DNA of 38,786 nt, taken from a virus. The position numbers were made by a program, and so were the translations under genes. The stretch spans positions 1 to 38,786 of the IMG/VR virus record IMGVR_UViG_3300031989_000021. The stretch is one strand, 5' to 3'. Shown piece after piece: positions 16,701 through 22,748 of the stretch; the first letter of the stretch is position 1, and each line of letters opens with the position of its first letter. Under the pieces are notes generated by a model, which saw only the letters and a program-made list of their open reading frames with translations, had not been told where the DNA came from and did not search any database.

Positions 16701-19027
16701 AGCTTCGCCATCCGCTTCTGCTGGCGCGGGGAGAGACGATCCGCGATCTTGAAGGTGTAGCCGGTGACGGCGGGGGGGCGGGGGCCCACGGGGGCCGGTT
16801 GCGGCACCGGCGGCGTCACATCTGTCACATCTGTCACATCTGTCACATCTGCGACGCGCTGGCCGGGCTGCAGAACCAGCGGGCTGGACGGTCGTGCGGC
16901 ACCATCGAGGCGCGCCTTGACTGCACCCGAAAGGTCAGCCCATGCCGCGCCGATCGCCTTTCTTCCCGCGGGATTCAGGTTGCCTTTCGGCGTGCTGAAA
17001 CCCGCGCGTTGAAGCGCGTCCTCACGTTCATCCGCCGACATCTGGTCCCACGACGACCCGATGCCTTCCGCTTCCATCGCAGCGCCTTGAGCGGCGGGCG
17101 CGGCGGTCGTGACCGGACCGGTCGGCTGCGCGCCGACAGGATCCACGGGAGCGCCACCAGAAACGGCGGCAGGATCGGAGCGGGCAGGAGGCGCAAGAGA
17201 GTCAGCAAGGGAGGTATCATCTCCTTCCGTCAGCGATTGCAGTTTGGCCACGGCCTCATCGCGTCGCCGTGTCAGGGCCGGATTCCATCCGGCCTGCTTC
17301 GCCGCGGCGTTGATGGTCTCGATCTGCCGGGTGATCGCCGCGATCTGGTCGGTGTCGGCCTTGATCTGGGCGGTCGCCTCGGACTTGGCGTTGATCCCGC
17401 CCGGATCATTTACCGCGGCGCGGTCCCTGGCGATGTCGAACTCCGCTGCGGAAAGCGCGACCTCCTCGCCCCCGATGCGCAGGACGACACCCATATCGTC
17501 TTCACGCAAAACCACGGCGTTGTAGACCACTTCGTCCTGGTCCGCGATTTCGACCGTTCCGCCGGGCTTCAGGTCCGGGAACTGGCTGGGCGGCGGCGCC
17601 TCTCGCATCGGCAGTGGCGGGGCCGCGGCAACCGCCGCCTCCAGCGGACCCATGGGCGGGGGCGCGGGGAGTTGAACCCCCGCCGCCGGGCCTTGGGGGA
17701 AGCCAGGCTCACCAACGACGGGGGCGACCCCAGGCGCCGCCACGCCCGGGGTGAGGTTGGCCGCTTCCGCGGCCCGGGCGCGATCTTCCTGACGCTCCCG
17801 ATACTGTGCGACGGGCTCGACCGGGGCGCGCAGGCCCGCACCGGCACCGGCGCCGGCGGCAAAGGCCGTGGTCAGCCGCTCGATCACCTCGTCGCGGCTA
17901 TACTGCCCCCCTGCGGCGCCGGTGACGCCCATCACGATGCCTTCCTGGAGGAGTTCGGTCGACCCCTCGGCAATCGCGGCCTCGATCACCCGGGCGGCGC
18001 CGCGCGAAAGGCCGTTCTTCATCAAGGTCGAAGACAGAGACCCATCAACGGCGCGAAGCGCGACCTGGGAAGGCAAGAGCCCGCCGAACACCTTGTTCAG
18101 GCCGAACAAATCGAGGGCCGCCATTGCGGCACCGCCGCCGTATGCAAGCCTCATCCTTTGCTCCAGCGGCAGGTCTGGAAGCCGTTCCTTCACCTCCTCG
18201 TTGATTTCAGCCCCGCCGAACACAAACCCAACGGCAGGAGATGCACCCCCGGACGCGAGAAGCGCGCCCATGTAGGGAAGCGAAGCGGCGATGTTCTCGC
18301 CGACGAACTGCACCGCGGATCCGAACCCCTCAATGTCGCCGAGGCCCTTGATCTCGAACCCAGCCGCAGCCAGTTCGGCCATGTTTTGCGTGGCGCGTTG
18401 CTGAACAGCGCTCAACGGCGCGGTGCGAATGGCCTCGGCGCGTTGCTCTGCCGTTCCGGCGTCAACTCCTGCGACCTTGCGAAGGCGCTCGAAGGTCTGC
18501 CCGAGCCAACTGCGCTCCGCATTTTCCGCCATGTCGCGGGAAAAGTCGTGTCCCGACCTCATCGCTTGCGACGTTGCCCGCCCAAAAGCCAGCCCCAGCC
18601 GGGACAACGCACCGGTGGCTTGTGCTTCGGTCGCAGCGCCCTCGCGCGGATAGAGCGTGGCCTTGAACTCGGCGGCGCGGCCGAGGATGCGATCCCTGGC
18701 ACGGGTATCGCCACCCAGCACATCGAGGATGGCCTGATCCGGCGTCCTGCCCGCGGCGACCCTCGCAGCAAGATCCCGGGCCCGCTGGTCAGCCCGTGCG
18801 GCAGCGCCTTCGATCCCTCCGGCAGGGTTTTCCAGCTCGTTTTCCTGCATGGCAAGCAGGACGTTGACGCCGACGTTGTGGCGGCGAGCGGCGTCCTCGA
18901 ACGCGGATTTCAGGGTCGGCGCTTGTGCCGTCGGGGTTGCGGGCGGTGTCGCCGTGTTTTGAGGGGTCACACCCGGGGGAATGGCGCCGAGGGCGGCGGT
19001 CGGACGGAAGACGTTTCGATCGGACAT
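4769..19027 (-). CDS. Giant polyvalent protein: transglycosylase-like, PPase-like, DNA methylase, SNF2 helicase, zincin motif
   Basis: This 4,752-aa protein starts at ATG 19027 after GGGGAG. Residues 40-125 look like a lytic-transglycosylase start (HNVGVNVLLAMQENE), with hydrophobic stretches near 232-320. An inorganic-pyrophosphatase-like domain follows at about 993-1115 (EWRGLTLSIENAKGS, GADGDHVDFYMG). A methylase-like domain has EPAMGVGNF at 1768 and the motif IV variant NWPF at 1833. A SNF2-type helicase has GHEVGTGKT at 2447, DESH at 2628, FTGTP, and QRNGRGERQG at 3010. A HEIVH zinc-protease-like motif is at 3652, and the C-terminus has a membrane segment near 4450. The architecture matches phage polyvalent and DarB-like proteins that enter the cell with the DNA and shield it from host defence. 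Neighbours are ejection proteins, so injection with the genome is inferred. Confidence 0.88.
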   Translation of the reverse strand: MSDRNVFRPTAALGAIPPGVTPQNTATPPATPTAQAPTLKSAFEDAARRHNVGVNVLLAMQENELENPAGGIEGAAARADQRARDLAARVAAGRTPDQAILDVLGGDTRARDRILGRAAEFKATLYPREGAATEAQATGALSRLGLAFGRATSQAMRSGHDFSRDMAENAERSWLGQTFERLRKVAGVDAGTAEQRAEAIRTAPLSAVQQRATQNMAELAAAGFEIKGLGDIEGFGSAVQFVGENIAASLPYMGALLASGGASPAVGFVFGGAEINEEVKERLPDLPLEQRMRLAYGGGAAMAALDLFGLNKVFGGLLPSQVALRAVDGSLSSTLMKNGLSRGAARVIEAAIAEGSTELLQEGIVMGVTGAAGGQYSRDEVIERLTTAFAAGAGAGAGLRAPVEPVAQYRERQEDRARAAEAANLTPGVAAPGVAPVVGEPGFPQGPAAGVQLPAPPPMGPLEAAVAAAPPLPMREAPPPSQFPDLKPGGTVEIADQDEVVYNAVVLREDDMGVVLRIGGEEVALSAAEFDIARDRAAVNDPGGINAKSEATAQIKADTDQIAAITRQIETINAAAKQAGWNPALTRRRDEAVAKLQSLTEGDDTSLADSLAPPARSDPAAVSGGAPVDPVGAQPTGPVTTAAPAAQGAAMEAEGIGSSWDQMSADEREDALQRAGFSTPKGNLNPAGRKAIGAAWADLSGAVKARLDGAARPSSPLVLQPGQRVADVTDVTDVTDVTPPVPQPAPVGPRPPAVTGYTFKIADRLSPRQQKRMAKLRDSIAGEVIAELDGLARRAEMATRAKGGDIRQFDATGKGPDGTYDQGAVAVAEAQALLEAIIDDDTNLNMPERDEETGELVNDGGPLGNALQWIDNFEAYGFPTDKTETTDAPRPGNDAEAPPMPDSKVFPANDKTVALWSQAKKTGTVTPEAAAPPAPGAAPAAPTSPAPDAPPGAQDAPPPREEETPTREEFEAAASETNPSPTPAQAEAENYKTGKIEWRGLTLSIENAKGSTRRGTAPDGTEWSVKMPADYGRILGTEGADGDHVDFYMGPDPSSETVWIIDQKDPETGAFDEHKVMLGFKDSADAALTYTDGFSDGSGPKRLMQIRAMTVPEFKSWLPSAKKGPAGAGMTSGQIYRARNPQAAIFPIREKAAVLRGVPGTEKPEVDGVSFTWDASAKGWVFSRKHFDKVKDALGLTDEPLTVTSLGTGKTTKIDPLGPLRPGYERVVVRGQPTTKQTQTTEDGFVVKRRTNLTEVYAPDGSGFFSGAYDVPETKIEEAIEGWRAKTKAREDGPQRPKDARRRIGTNANGLPLFEDGRGVRSYVESGVRVSENVKVAPDGAITVDTSRRGGDFSTAEERIAATSRSKPTGPLPPDPADAGGAGVTQVTQPTLAAPSPKALKGLSEAENAELAALEAEFAARLKSQTNTGLDPEMVGMAFKIGSLYVRAGRRRFRQLIDAMMERMGLTLEQAQPYARNAYNQIRGNFELDGEDIADMDSDQDVIAEIRKMRAEASKKAPEPDTMASDTTEVEDADPQGDGANAGQVGEGGEPETDAGRGTTGEPAGDATDRGVEGAAPGPDAVDDRVGGAGRARPRRRRSDRADGDLFSPRGDEPGRGDGDGVEGLGDARSRRKQPQGAGRGNYRITDPEKLFAGGPKARFTKNRAAMEAFQRVRDEHREPTPEELDAMAAFIGWGSFGQELFQGTWDNPRPKEEWKEESAWLRDHLGKDAWISAQTSIINAHYTDPPTVKAMWDAVRAMGFKGGRILEPAMGVGNFFGLMPTEIAANSALTGIELEATTGGIAKMLYPDANIRIMGYEKSRVPDGFYDLVIGNWPFANVKVADRRYDRLNPSLHDYFFVKALDQVRAGGLVVGITSAFTMDGQKNAGIRQHLAKNAELVAAFRLPSGAFEKYAGTRVVTDIIILRKREAPILDVTGETWVNSSVWGDGRFNVNDYFQRDASRILGKLDKGHGTTYGKPGMIVQRPENIGELLENIANRVPKDAYKPIRRGSEPRFTANTTTDRIFSVTVDEKGEVFHVLGDQMAPIEDVAKIKTSDASETTRRMNQMRTLVALRKAADAVMEADRAGAADADTKRADLKKLYRAFVKDHGKIADSFALKTMVKLRDPNAGFVAALETRTGEPSPIMEQATVRASRKLENPSIRDAFVMARNESVVLDLDRTSEIAGKPVAEVVADLAESKAIYRTPGGGYEAADIYLSGNVRQKLRDAKDALANGEDMQASVDALVAVQPPDVPYFQIEARFGADWVGVEANRQFIVETLQIQNPRDDDVVLVRGATGWRVDLSDRIAHMAGISDITGAPGPGRRGTGLSLRRFLEATLNTQTLTVTYDAGEDGTFKDTKATEQANQKAADLRQKFGAWLWQDPERRAEMEIAYNEVMNAVALPAFDGSFLEFPGMALKRGDDPFSLRKHQSDAIWKGILNQRGIYGHEVGTGKTITMTGIAVESRRYGLARKPLLIAHNANSAAVASEAQDTYPGAKILYINNLATAELPAQMARIATEDWDLIVIPHSLLDRMALSRETLDALAAEDIAAYEREAIEAAEAEGVNLTVDDLDDEAKLKKMRLPITAKEMVKARQRLIENIEKQAQRASREGAITFEKLGIDMILVDESHEFKKPPLATRMQVKGLNTGTSNKSLALRFLTSYVKGLRGGTGVHVFTGTPITNTLSEIYHQMYYVMDDVMRENRVDTWDGFFKTFADTVADVELTSTGDFENVERLAAFINVSELRRMAGQFLDIVFATEMPEFKPRETPSGKNLKAPDLTAEERDYLENGRAEKPIGRPYKKVIHDIGPMGEDQRRILNEVRYYAQEFKEADGKTRREIMLGGGPNAPIVYNNVPNRASMDARLQEPEAEDHPASKANRAVRNIARIYNDEPMATQVLFMDEGYSDETVSTKTDEQGNKTRTKKKQFNLANDIVEKLVAQGVKREEIAIVAGGVTADQKKAVADAMNERRIRVVIGQTRTLGVGVNMQKHLRAMHHLDAPWMPGDLEQRNGRGERQGNTWNTVLEYRYLTERLDGRRWQVLAIKDRFIKAFLKAKDGQRVIEGDAVDDAETMDGASLAETLSEAAGDPRLMQMTKLDKGIKRLRERERIHTSGIADAVRRTKEITRRIESINEQMPPLRDDAAHVAALREAGTFTATIDGTTYDNRPDAAEALKAFLEAQMTRMGKGETRVLPVEVQGFGIKLERSKWSLRPGFEDTTISIMRRSEMVINQPSLPSVEQNIRRVPERLQQREDELASLAVQMQRLDRAKAEPFHQADELAKKIAQRTEIDRDLQMNPVPPPSWLRQGAPVDSLIYVGDKERAVTGHRWTAEDWFVVTDKGDVPYMQAASETGVPLYQERPFVAPTIEEGSKLRDGAKRGEDPGDDTTERESRDPVGADVVLTGDELGEYADVLDLGKRAFRWYRENLVSQVVVNEETGWEVRFSRRGAAKTSGGKGEDLLRMVPGLLGMIAKARFVSSEPPRGTDTQIKAVHRFAVTVDLAGAKHNVVVILREAPNGTYHYDLRHMSEDGSRQGSASSPGKEASARPSSAGADTLNIAIVDRADKTPAGWGAIEADPQPTRDDIAELTSVLNRELADAGLASVVTGKVVRTLLNRHGREISGRYVSSGSERTITLSGKLDPAGAAGIARHEIVHAMRDPNLWGSEWGLFTRAEWTGLVRAGRADAQISARIEAAYEGESEAIKSEERVAELYRAWRRDWDAQGPVLRALQKMAAFLTAAANAFRGRGFQSAARTMQAMADGRIGARRRATARDPGTGRFARYAGEREARIMEPEADRGARNWITKAGDLASSMLTDAMGTGGAINTLALVPGRALFEELGRDLMSAATYLDLKGKMDALRNDWQAKTAAVVDDWTSLARKKPRENAGLMQLMHDTTRAGFDPSAAYQPHPSLEWAKKTVSNSRAADYWRDAAQTIIAGEAARRATYDTFKARYDALPAEMQAMYRRVRDGYTAIADEMEKAVIENIDTAMEIQARRARREHAARLREIEDDGLIGPERDEAIAEAEKNLATAIARNGWSKKARMAKLRQVFESNRLQGPYFPLARFGKYFVTVRDGDGKVVSFSRFETEREQKKAASALAREKGVTVDTGVLGDKDTDLSQHVSADFVADVMDMLGENASPEMMEAVWQRWLETLPDSSIRLSQIHRKNRDGFSTDAVRAFAHHQFHGAHQLARLKFGLRMEDALDEARLEAAKADDSNRAGLVVDEMQRRHAFTMNPAGSQWSAMATSLAFIWYLGVSPAAALVNISQTTIMGPPIMKAAFPKASYADITRHLGRAMRDFANRGMTAGASARLTAAEKAALDDAYEMGVVDKTQSHDLASVAENGIEYRARREKIMRGIAWLFHKAEVMNREVTFLAAYRIGVEAGMDAKAAIENAASITWKTHFDYQNTSRARFMQGDIPKVIFIFKSFTVNMLWRLFRDTHQMVKGKSPETRREARTQLVGITISMMAHAGITGVWGWGLAMTLAAMFFPDMDDDDLEAAIIDAALLEGDGAGVSAWNYAMGMAFKGIPGHATGIDLTNRIGMPDLWFRNEERDMSGAETWQYLVGEFLGPIAGLGANWARAADLLGRGEWWRATEAAVPKFVRDVMRGGRFASEGVETINGDTIIENVTPLEALAQASGFTPARLSERYATNSRMMNAEERIEGERTRLQRRVGDAIRAGEPVPAGLWEKVSEFNRRYPEYPITAETIRASVRSREQASARNEFGVALNPRLNDRIRADAGATIYN
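16815..16850. repeat. Four perfect 9-bp tandem repeats in the giant gene
   Basis: The unit gtcacatct occurs four times in a row and encodes an in-frame Asp-Val-Thr run (DVTDVTDVT) on the minus strand, in a Pro-rich linker before the pyrophosphatase-like domain. Because the unit is nine bases, copy changes would preserve the frame. Confidence 0.9.
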
Positions 19028-19058
19028 CTGGGCTCCCCGGGTTTCCCCGTCAGAGCCA

Positions 19059-19071
19059 CACGTCCTGCGCG
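19059..19071 (-). promoter_or_regulatory. Leader hairpin C with CAGGA loop
   Basis: The minus-strand RNA is CGCG-CAGGA-CGUG. Compared with copies A and B, one stem pair is G-U instead of G-C and the outer pair is C-G instead of U-G, so pairing is kept while bases change. It begins about 9 nt after the predicted start and ends 31 nt before ATG 19027. Confidence 0.6.
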
Positions 19072-19085
19072 GCCTATGTCGCCAA

Positions 19086-19115
19086 CAGATACCGCGAGAG
19101 ACGGCCTACCGGCAA
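19086..19115 (-). promoter_or_regulatory. Putative late promoter C (giant-protein gene)
   Basis: On the minus strand TTGCCG (19110-19115) is followed after exactly 18 nt by TATCTG (19086-19091), in the gap between the 641-aa gene and the giant gene. The predicted start near 19079 gives a leader of about 52 nt. Confidence 0.6.
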
Positions 19116-19122
19116 GCAGCGA

Positions 19123-21048
19123 TCACCACAGCGGCGGTGCGGCCGCTGGTCCGGTTGGCGTCGAGCCCGGCGGGATCGCGCCTGGCGGCCCGCCCGCGGC
19201 GGCCTGGTCCAGAAGCCGAATGAACTCCACGGCGGTGGCGATCTGCTGGTCCATGGGCAATTGCGCGAAGGCGAGATCGGTCTTTGATTTCTCCGCGATG
19301 GCATCGCTGATCCGTTTCGCCATGGGAGGCGCGGTCCCGGCGTCAAGCTGGGCCTTGAAGATCGCTTGCTGGCGTTCCGCAACTGCAGCGGCCTGGGCCT
19401 CGATCTGTTTCAGCCGATACTCGAACGCCTGTTCCGGGGCGAGCATGTTGATGCCCTGCATCAGAAGGTCGCCCGGCCCGCTGAACTCCTGGACGATTTC
19501 CCGGCCGGTGGCCTCGTCCCTGAAGGTGACGCGGGCGCCGACGATGGCGTCGCCGTCGCGGATGAAATCGCTCTTGTCTTCCACGATCGTCATGCCGTCG
19601 CCGAAGTAGTCGAGGGTGTTGTAGGCGCGGGAGATCGCGGACTTGAAGCCCTCGAAGTCTCCGAGTTCGGCGGCAAATACCGCTTGCCCCCAAGCCCTCA
19701 TGCCCTCGCGCGTCTTCTCCGCTTCCGCCCACTCGTTGAGCGCAGTCAGCTTCTCGATCTGCCCGGTCTGCAGGTAGAATTGCTGCATCTGAGGCAGACC
19801 AGTCTCCATCCAGTGCTGCACCGCGGAGTCGGCGACCCTGCGGACGGTGTTGGGGGGGTAGTCTGCCACGGTCGGCGCCTGCCCGCGCGGGGTGCCCGCG
19901 GGGGGAGTCGACGGTGCGGCATCGCGGACGACGCCGCGGGCGGCGGTCGTGCTGGGCGGTTCAGCGGGCGATGTCGGGACGGGCGCGCCGTCAACGGGCT
20001 GCACGCCGGGGCTTCTGGCGTAGGGATTCACGTCGCCCTGCTGCTGGGGGAGCGCTGCATCCAGATCGCGTGCAGGCGGGCGAGGGGCGCCAGATGCGTC
20101 TTGGCGCATGGGTGCGGCATCGGGCGAGCCGGAACCGCGCGCAGCCAATCCGCGGTTCAGCGCCAAAGCGGCGGAGGTCGGCGGCCCTCCGGCGCCCGGG
20201 CCCGTTGGTGCTGGCATTGGGCCCGGTCCCGCGGCAACATCCGGCGGCACGATGCCCGGCGGCGTGATGATCCTCTGCGTCAGCGCCGCGGAGTCGGCGA
20301 CCGACGTGACCGGCATCTGCCTCGGACCCGCGGGCGGCGCTGCGACGGACGCAGCGGCCAGAAGCGCCTGGTATTCGAGGTCGCGCATGTTTTGCCCGGG
20401 CGCGGGCATCGCCACCGCGGGATCAGCGGCGCTCGGCGGGATCACCCCCATCGGCACATGGGTTCGCGCGGTTCCATCGGCGAACGGCACAGGGACGTTT
20501 CCGGCCATCGTCGGCGGGATCTGCGACACGAAACCCATACCGGGCATTTGCGCCATCACAGACGGCGGCGGGGCTACCGGCGGCCCTTGCATCGGGGGCA
20601 GCGGCATCGGCCCTTGCGCCGGGGGCAGCGCCGGGCGCGGCGGGGGCGGTTCCATGGTTGGCAGCGGGACCGCGCCCATCGGTGCCGCGGGCGCCACCGG
20701 CGGCGCTGCGCTGGACGGCGGCGGTGCGGCGGGCGCGGGCGGCGTTGCGACACCTGCGACGCCTGCGACACCGGGCGCGGCGGGCGGGATGACGCCCTGC
20801 ATGGCGGCGGCCCAAGCCGCACGTTCCTGCTCGGCAAGGCTGGCGGCCTGGACCCTTTGCCCATGTTCCCAAGCCGCGCGCCCCTCGCGCGCGTCTTCTT
20901 GCGAATGGCGTCTGGCACGGTCCTCGAACCACGCCTCATCCATGCGTTCCTGCCGTTCCCGATCCAGCTTGCGATCCTGGCGGCGGGTCTTCCATTCGTC
21001 GCCCCGGAAGAAGCCTTCGACGAACGACCCAAGGGCTACTCCGCTCAT
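19123..21048 (-). CDS. Probable internal virion/ejection protein (641 aa)
   Basis: The start ATG 21048 overlaps the stop of the lysozyme-like gene (ATGA) and sits six bases after GGGAGG. The N-terminus MSGVALGSFVEGF followed by Arg/Glu-rich helix closely resembles that of the next protein (MAGIAMGAFAEGF), pointing to a shared virion role. Residues of about 80-390 are a long Pro/Ala/Gly/Met-rich low-complexity region. About 390-610 looks folded and alpha-helical (VADSAVQHWMETGLPQMQQF, a coiled coil near IEAQAAAVAERQ). A Pro/Gly tail ends it. No catalytic motif is visible. Position between a lysozyme-like protein and the giant polyvalent protein suggests an ejected or core protein comparable in place to T7 gp15. 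The function is inferred from context only. Confidence 0.7.
   Translation of the reverse strand: MSGVALGSFVEGFFRGDEWKTRRQDRKLDRERQERMDEAWFEDRARRHSQEDAREGRAAWEHGQRVQAASLAEQERAAWAAAMQGVIPPAAPGVAGVAGVATPPAPAAPPPSSAAPPVAPAAPMGAVPLPTMEPPPPRPALPPAQGPMPLPPMQGPPVAPPPSVMAQMPGMGFVSQIPPTMAGNVPVPFADGTARTHVPMGVIPPSAADPAVAMPAPGQNMRDLEYQALLAAASVAAPPAGPRQMPVTSVADSAALTQRIITPPGIVPPDVAAGPGPMPAPTGPGAGGPPTSAALALNRGLAARGSGSPDAAPMRQDASGAPRPPARDLDAALPQQQGDVNPYARSPGVQPVDGAPVPTSPAEPPSTTAARGVVRDAAPSTPPAGTPRGQAPTVADYPPNTVRRVADSAVQHWMETGLPQMQQFYLQTGQIEKLTALNEWAEAEKTREGMRAWGQAVFAAELGDFEGFKSAISRAYNTLDYFGDGMTIVEDKSDFIRDGDAIVGARVTFRDEATGREIVQEFSGPGDLLMQGINMLAPEQAFEYRLKQIEAQAAAVAERQQAIFKAQLDAGTAPPMAKRISDAIAEKSKTDLAFAQLPMDQQIATAVEFIRLLDQAAAGGPPGAIPPGSTPTGPAAAPPLW
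20746..20772. repeat. Three 9-bp tandem repeats
   Basis: tgcgacacc, tgcgacgcc and tgcgacacc follow one another and encode a Gly-Val-Ala repeat (GVAGVAGVA) on the minus strand in the low-complexity part of the 641-aa protein. Confidence 0.8.
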
Positions 21049-21770
21049 GACGGTCCTCCCGGACGAATTGCCCCCATGGGCGCCGCAGATGCGACCTGCT
21101 GGGGCGGGTTCAGGTAGTTGGCGATCGCGGTGTCGAGGATTGCATCAGGGACATTGCGGAAGCCATGCCATTCGGAACGAAGGGCGGCCCGGCGCGCCTC
21201 TGGTGTCCGCGCCCCGGCGAGACGGCGCCCGGCGAGGTGATGGAACAGCCGGGTCTGTGTGTTGCCGTCGAACACGGTGTTACCGGGCAGGCCAAGTTCG
21301 CCCGCGGCACCCCGCAAAGTCGACCCCACGATCTGGTAGTAGCCAAGAGGGGTGGCAACCTCGCGCCGCGGGTTCACCGATTTCACCCACTGCCCATATT
21401 CGCCTGAGGGGTTGGTGAACTCGGCAAGCTGATCCAGCGTCATGGTGGAAACATCGACGCCCGCGAACCGGCCGCCTTCTCGTTGCGCGTGCCCGAACAG
21501 GGTCGAATAATCGCCCGCCCCTTCGGTCGCCCGGATCAGCCCGTCCAGTGTCGCATCCGGCCCGTAGACTGCGGATCGGCTGGGCGGCGGCACCGCAGCG
21601 CCCGGCGGGACAGCCCCGCGCGCCAGCGACACCGCGTTTGGCGGCATCTGGCCGTTGGCCATGGCGGCCTCGGCTTCGGCGCGACGACGATCCATCTCCT
21701 CGCGTTCGATCCGCCGATCCCGGGAAGCCCCGAACCCCTCGGCGAACGCGCCCATGGCGATCCCGGCCAT
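21045..21770 (-). CDS. Virion-associated lysozyme-like protein (241 aa)
   Basis: ATG 21770 was chosen because MAGIAMGAFAEGF matches the N-terminus of the next protein; there is no clear ribosome site, so translation is probably coupled to the gene ending at 21772. After an Arg/Glu-rich helix and a Pro-rich linker, residues of about 72-225 form a lysozyme-like domain. IRATEGAGDYSTLFG carries the candidate catalytic Glu83, VATPLGYYQIVGSTL resembles the conserved G-YQ strand of transglycosylases and lysozymes, and RLFHHLAGRRL is a helical part. It probably opens the cell wall locally during DNA injection rather than at lysis, since it lies among ejection proteins. The lysozyme fold is inferred from motifs. 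Confidence 0.75.
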   Translation of the reverse strand: MAGIAMGAFAEGFGASRDRRIEREEMDRRRAEAEAAMANGQMPPNAVSLARGAVPPGAAVPPPSRSAVYGPDATLDGLIRATEGAGDYSTLFGHAQREGGRFAGVDVSTMTLDQLAEFTNPSGEYGQWVKSVNPRREVATPLGYYQIVGSTLRGAAGELGLPGNTVFDGNTQTRLFHHLAGRRLAGARTPEARRAALRSEWHGFRNVPDAILDTAIANYLNPPQQVASAAPMGAIRPGGPS

Positions 21771-21771
21771 G

Positions 21772-22725
21772 TCAGGCCGCCTTGGCAGTCGCTCGCGGCG
21801 TGATGGCATTCTCCAGTTGCGCCACCTTCGCCGCGAGTTCCTTCACTGCCCCCAGCGCCATGCCGGTCATGTCCGACAACGCGATGGTCTTGCCGTCTCC
21901 CATTCCGGTGATCCGCTGCATGTCTTCGGCGTAGGGGCCGATATGGGTGCCGGGCGGCCCCATGCCTTCCTTGTAGCGCCAGGTATCCACCGGCATCTCC
22001 TCGACCGCGCGCAGCACGCCCTTGGGTTCGGCCTTGTCGGTTTTCGCCTCCTTGGACGACAGCATCGACGCCCACGGCAGCGCGCCGGCGACAGCACCGA
22101 GGGCCCCGAACATGCCGCCGGTGTTCGCGGACCAGGCGTTGTAGCGGTTCTGGTAGTCCTGGTTCAGGATGCTGGCCTGCTGGTTGTATCCCTGCATCGC
22201 CGCGGATCCACCGGCTTGCACCGCCCCGGACCCCGCCGACATCGCGGACAGAGGGTTGACGCCCAGACCTGCACCAAGCCCGATGGCGGCACCGGTGCGG
22301 CTCACACCTTCGGCCTCGACACCGCGTCGGGCAAGGTTGACCGCCCCCGCCTGCGCCAGTGCCGTATCCATGCCCGCCTTGGCTTCCATCGCCTGATACT
22401 GCCCGGATGAGGGGTCTACTCCCCGCGCCATGGCGTCCCGGCGGCGCGCCCCGGCGGCGGCAGCTGCGGCGACACCGACGTCGGCGGAAGCCTCGGCCCC
22501 GCGCGCCGCGCGCCTTTCCGGGCTATCCCAGGCGCGGGCGTCGGCAATGAACTGATCTTGCAGCGGACGGAAGACAGTCAGATCGCGGGCACGATCCTCG
22601 GCCGCCCATGCGTTGGTGGTTTCGGCCTGCCCCTTCATGAAAGCAAGCATGTCCTGACCTGTCTGGGCCGACAGAAGGGCGGCGCGCCCCATGTTCGGGT
22701 CTTGCTTCGGGGCCGATCCGCCCAT
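21772..22725 (-). CDS. Internal virion-like protein with C-terminal S74-type chaperone domain (317 aa)
   Basis: ATG 22725 is the start, nine bases after GAGG. The first two thirds are helical and Ala/Gly-rich (QDPNMGRAALLSAQTGQDML, ADVGVAAAAAAGARRRDAMA), like short internal core proteins of podoviruses. A hydrophobic Gly/Ala segment (GGMFGALGAVAGALPW) precedes the C-terminal part from about residue 232. There SSKEAKTDKAEPKGVL, VDTWRYKEG, GTHIGPYAED and ISLEU-like GKTIALSDMTGMALGAVKEL, ending in a coiled coil, resemble the peptidase S74 intramolecular chaperone of tail spikes. In spikes that domain helps trimer folding and may cut itself off. No spike beta-helix precedes it here, which is unusual. 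Core-protein assignment is inferred. Confidence 0.65.
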   Translation of the reverse strand: MGGSAPKQDPNMGRAALLSAQTGQDMLAFMKGQAETTNAWAAEDRARDLTVFRPLQDQFIADARAWDSPERRAARGAEASADVGVAAAAAAGARRRDAMARGVDPSSGQYQAMEAKAGMDTALAQAGAVNLARRGVEAEGVSRTGAAIGLGAGLGVNPLSAMSAGSGAVQAGGSAAMQGYNQQASILNQDYQNRYNAWSANTGGMFGALGAVAGALPWASMLSSKEAKTDKAEPKGVLRAVEEMPVDTWRYKEGMGPPGTHIGPYAEDMQRITGMGDGKTIALSDMTGMALGAVKELAAKVAQLENAITPRATAKAA

Positions 22726-22748
22726 GGCCGCAGTCCTCTTGGTCGCCG

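Noticed and set aside
16815-16850. Short regular repeats as a CRISPR array
   Set aside because: The units are contiguous 9-mers without spacers and are in-frame coding sequence.
4523-19609. Very long plus-strand open frames (such as 4523-8377, 8423-11404, 11441-14740, 15311-19609)
   Set aside because: They lie antisense to the giant gene, are Arg/His/Gly/Pro-rich, show no domain motifs and reflect GC-rich codon structure of the minus strand.
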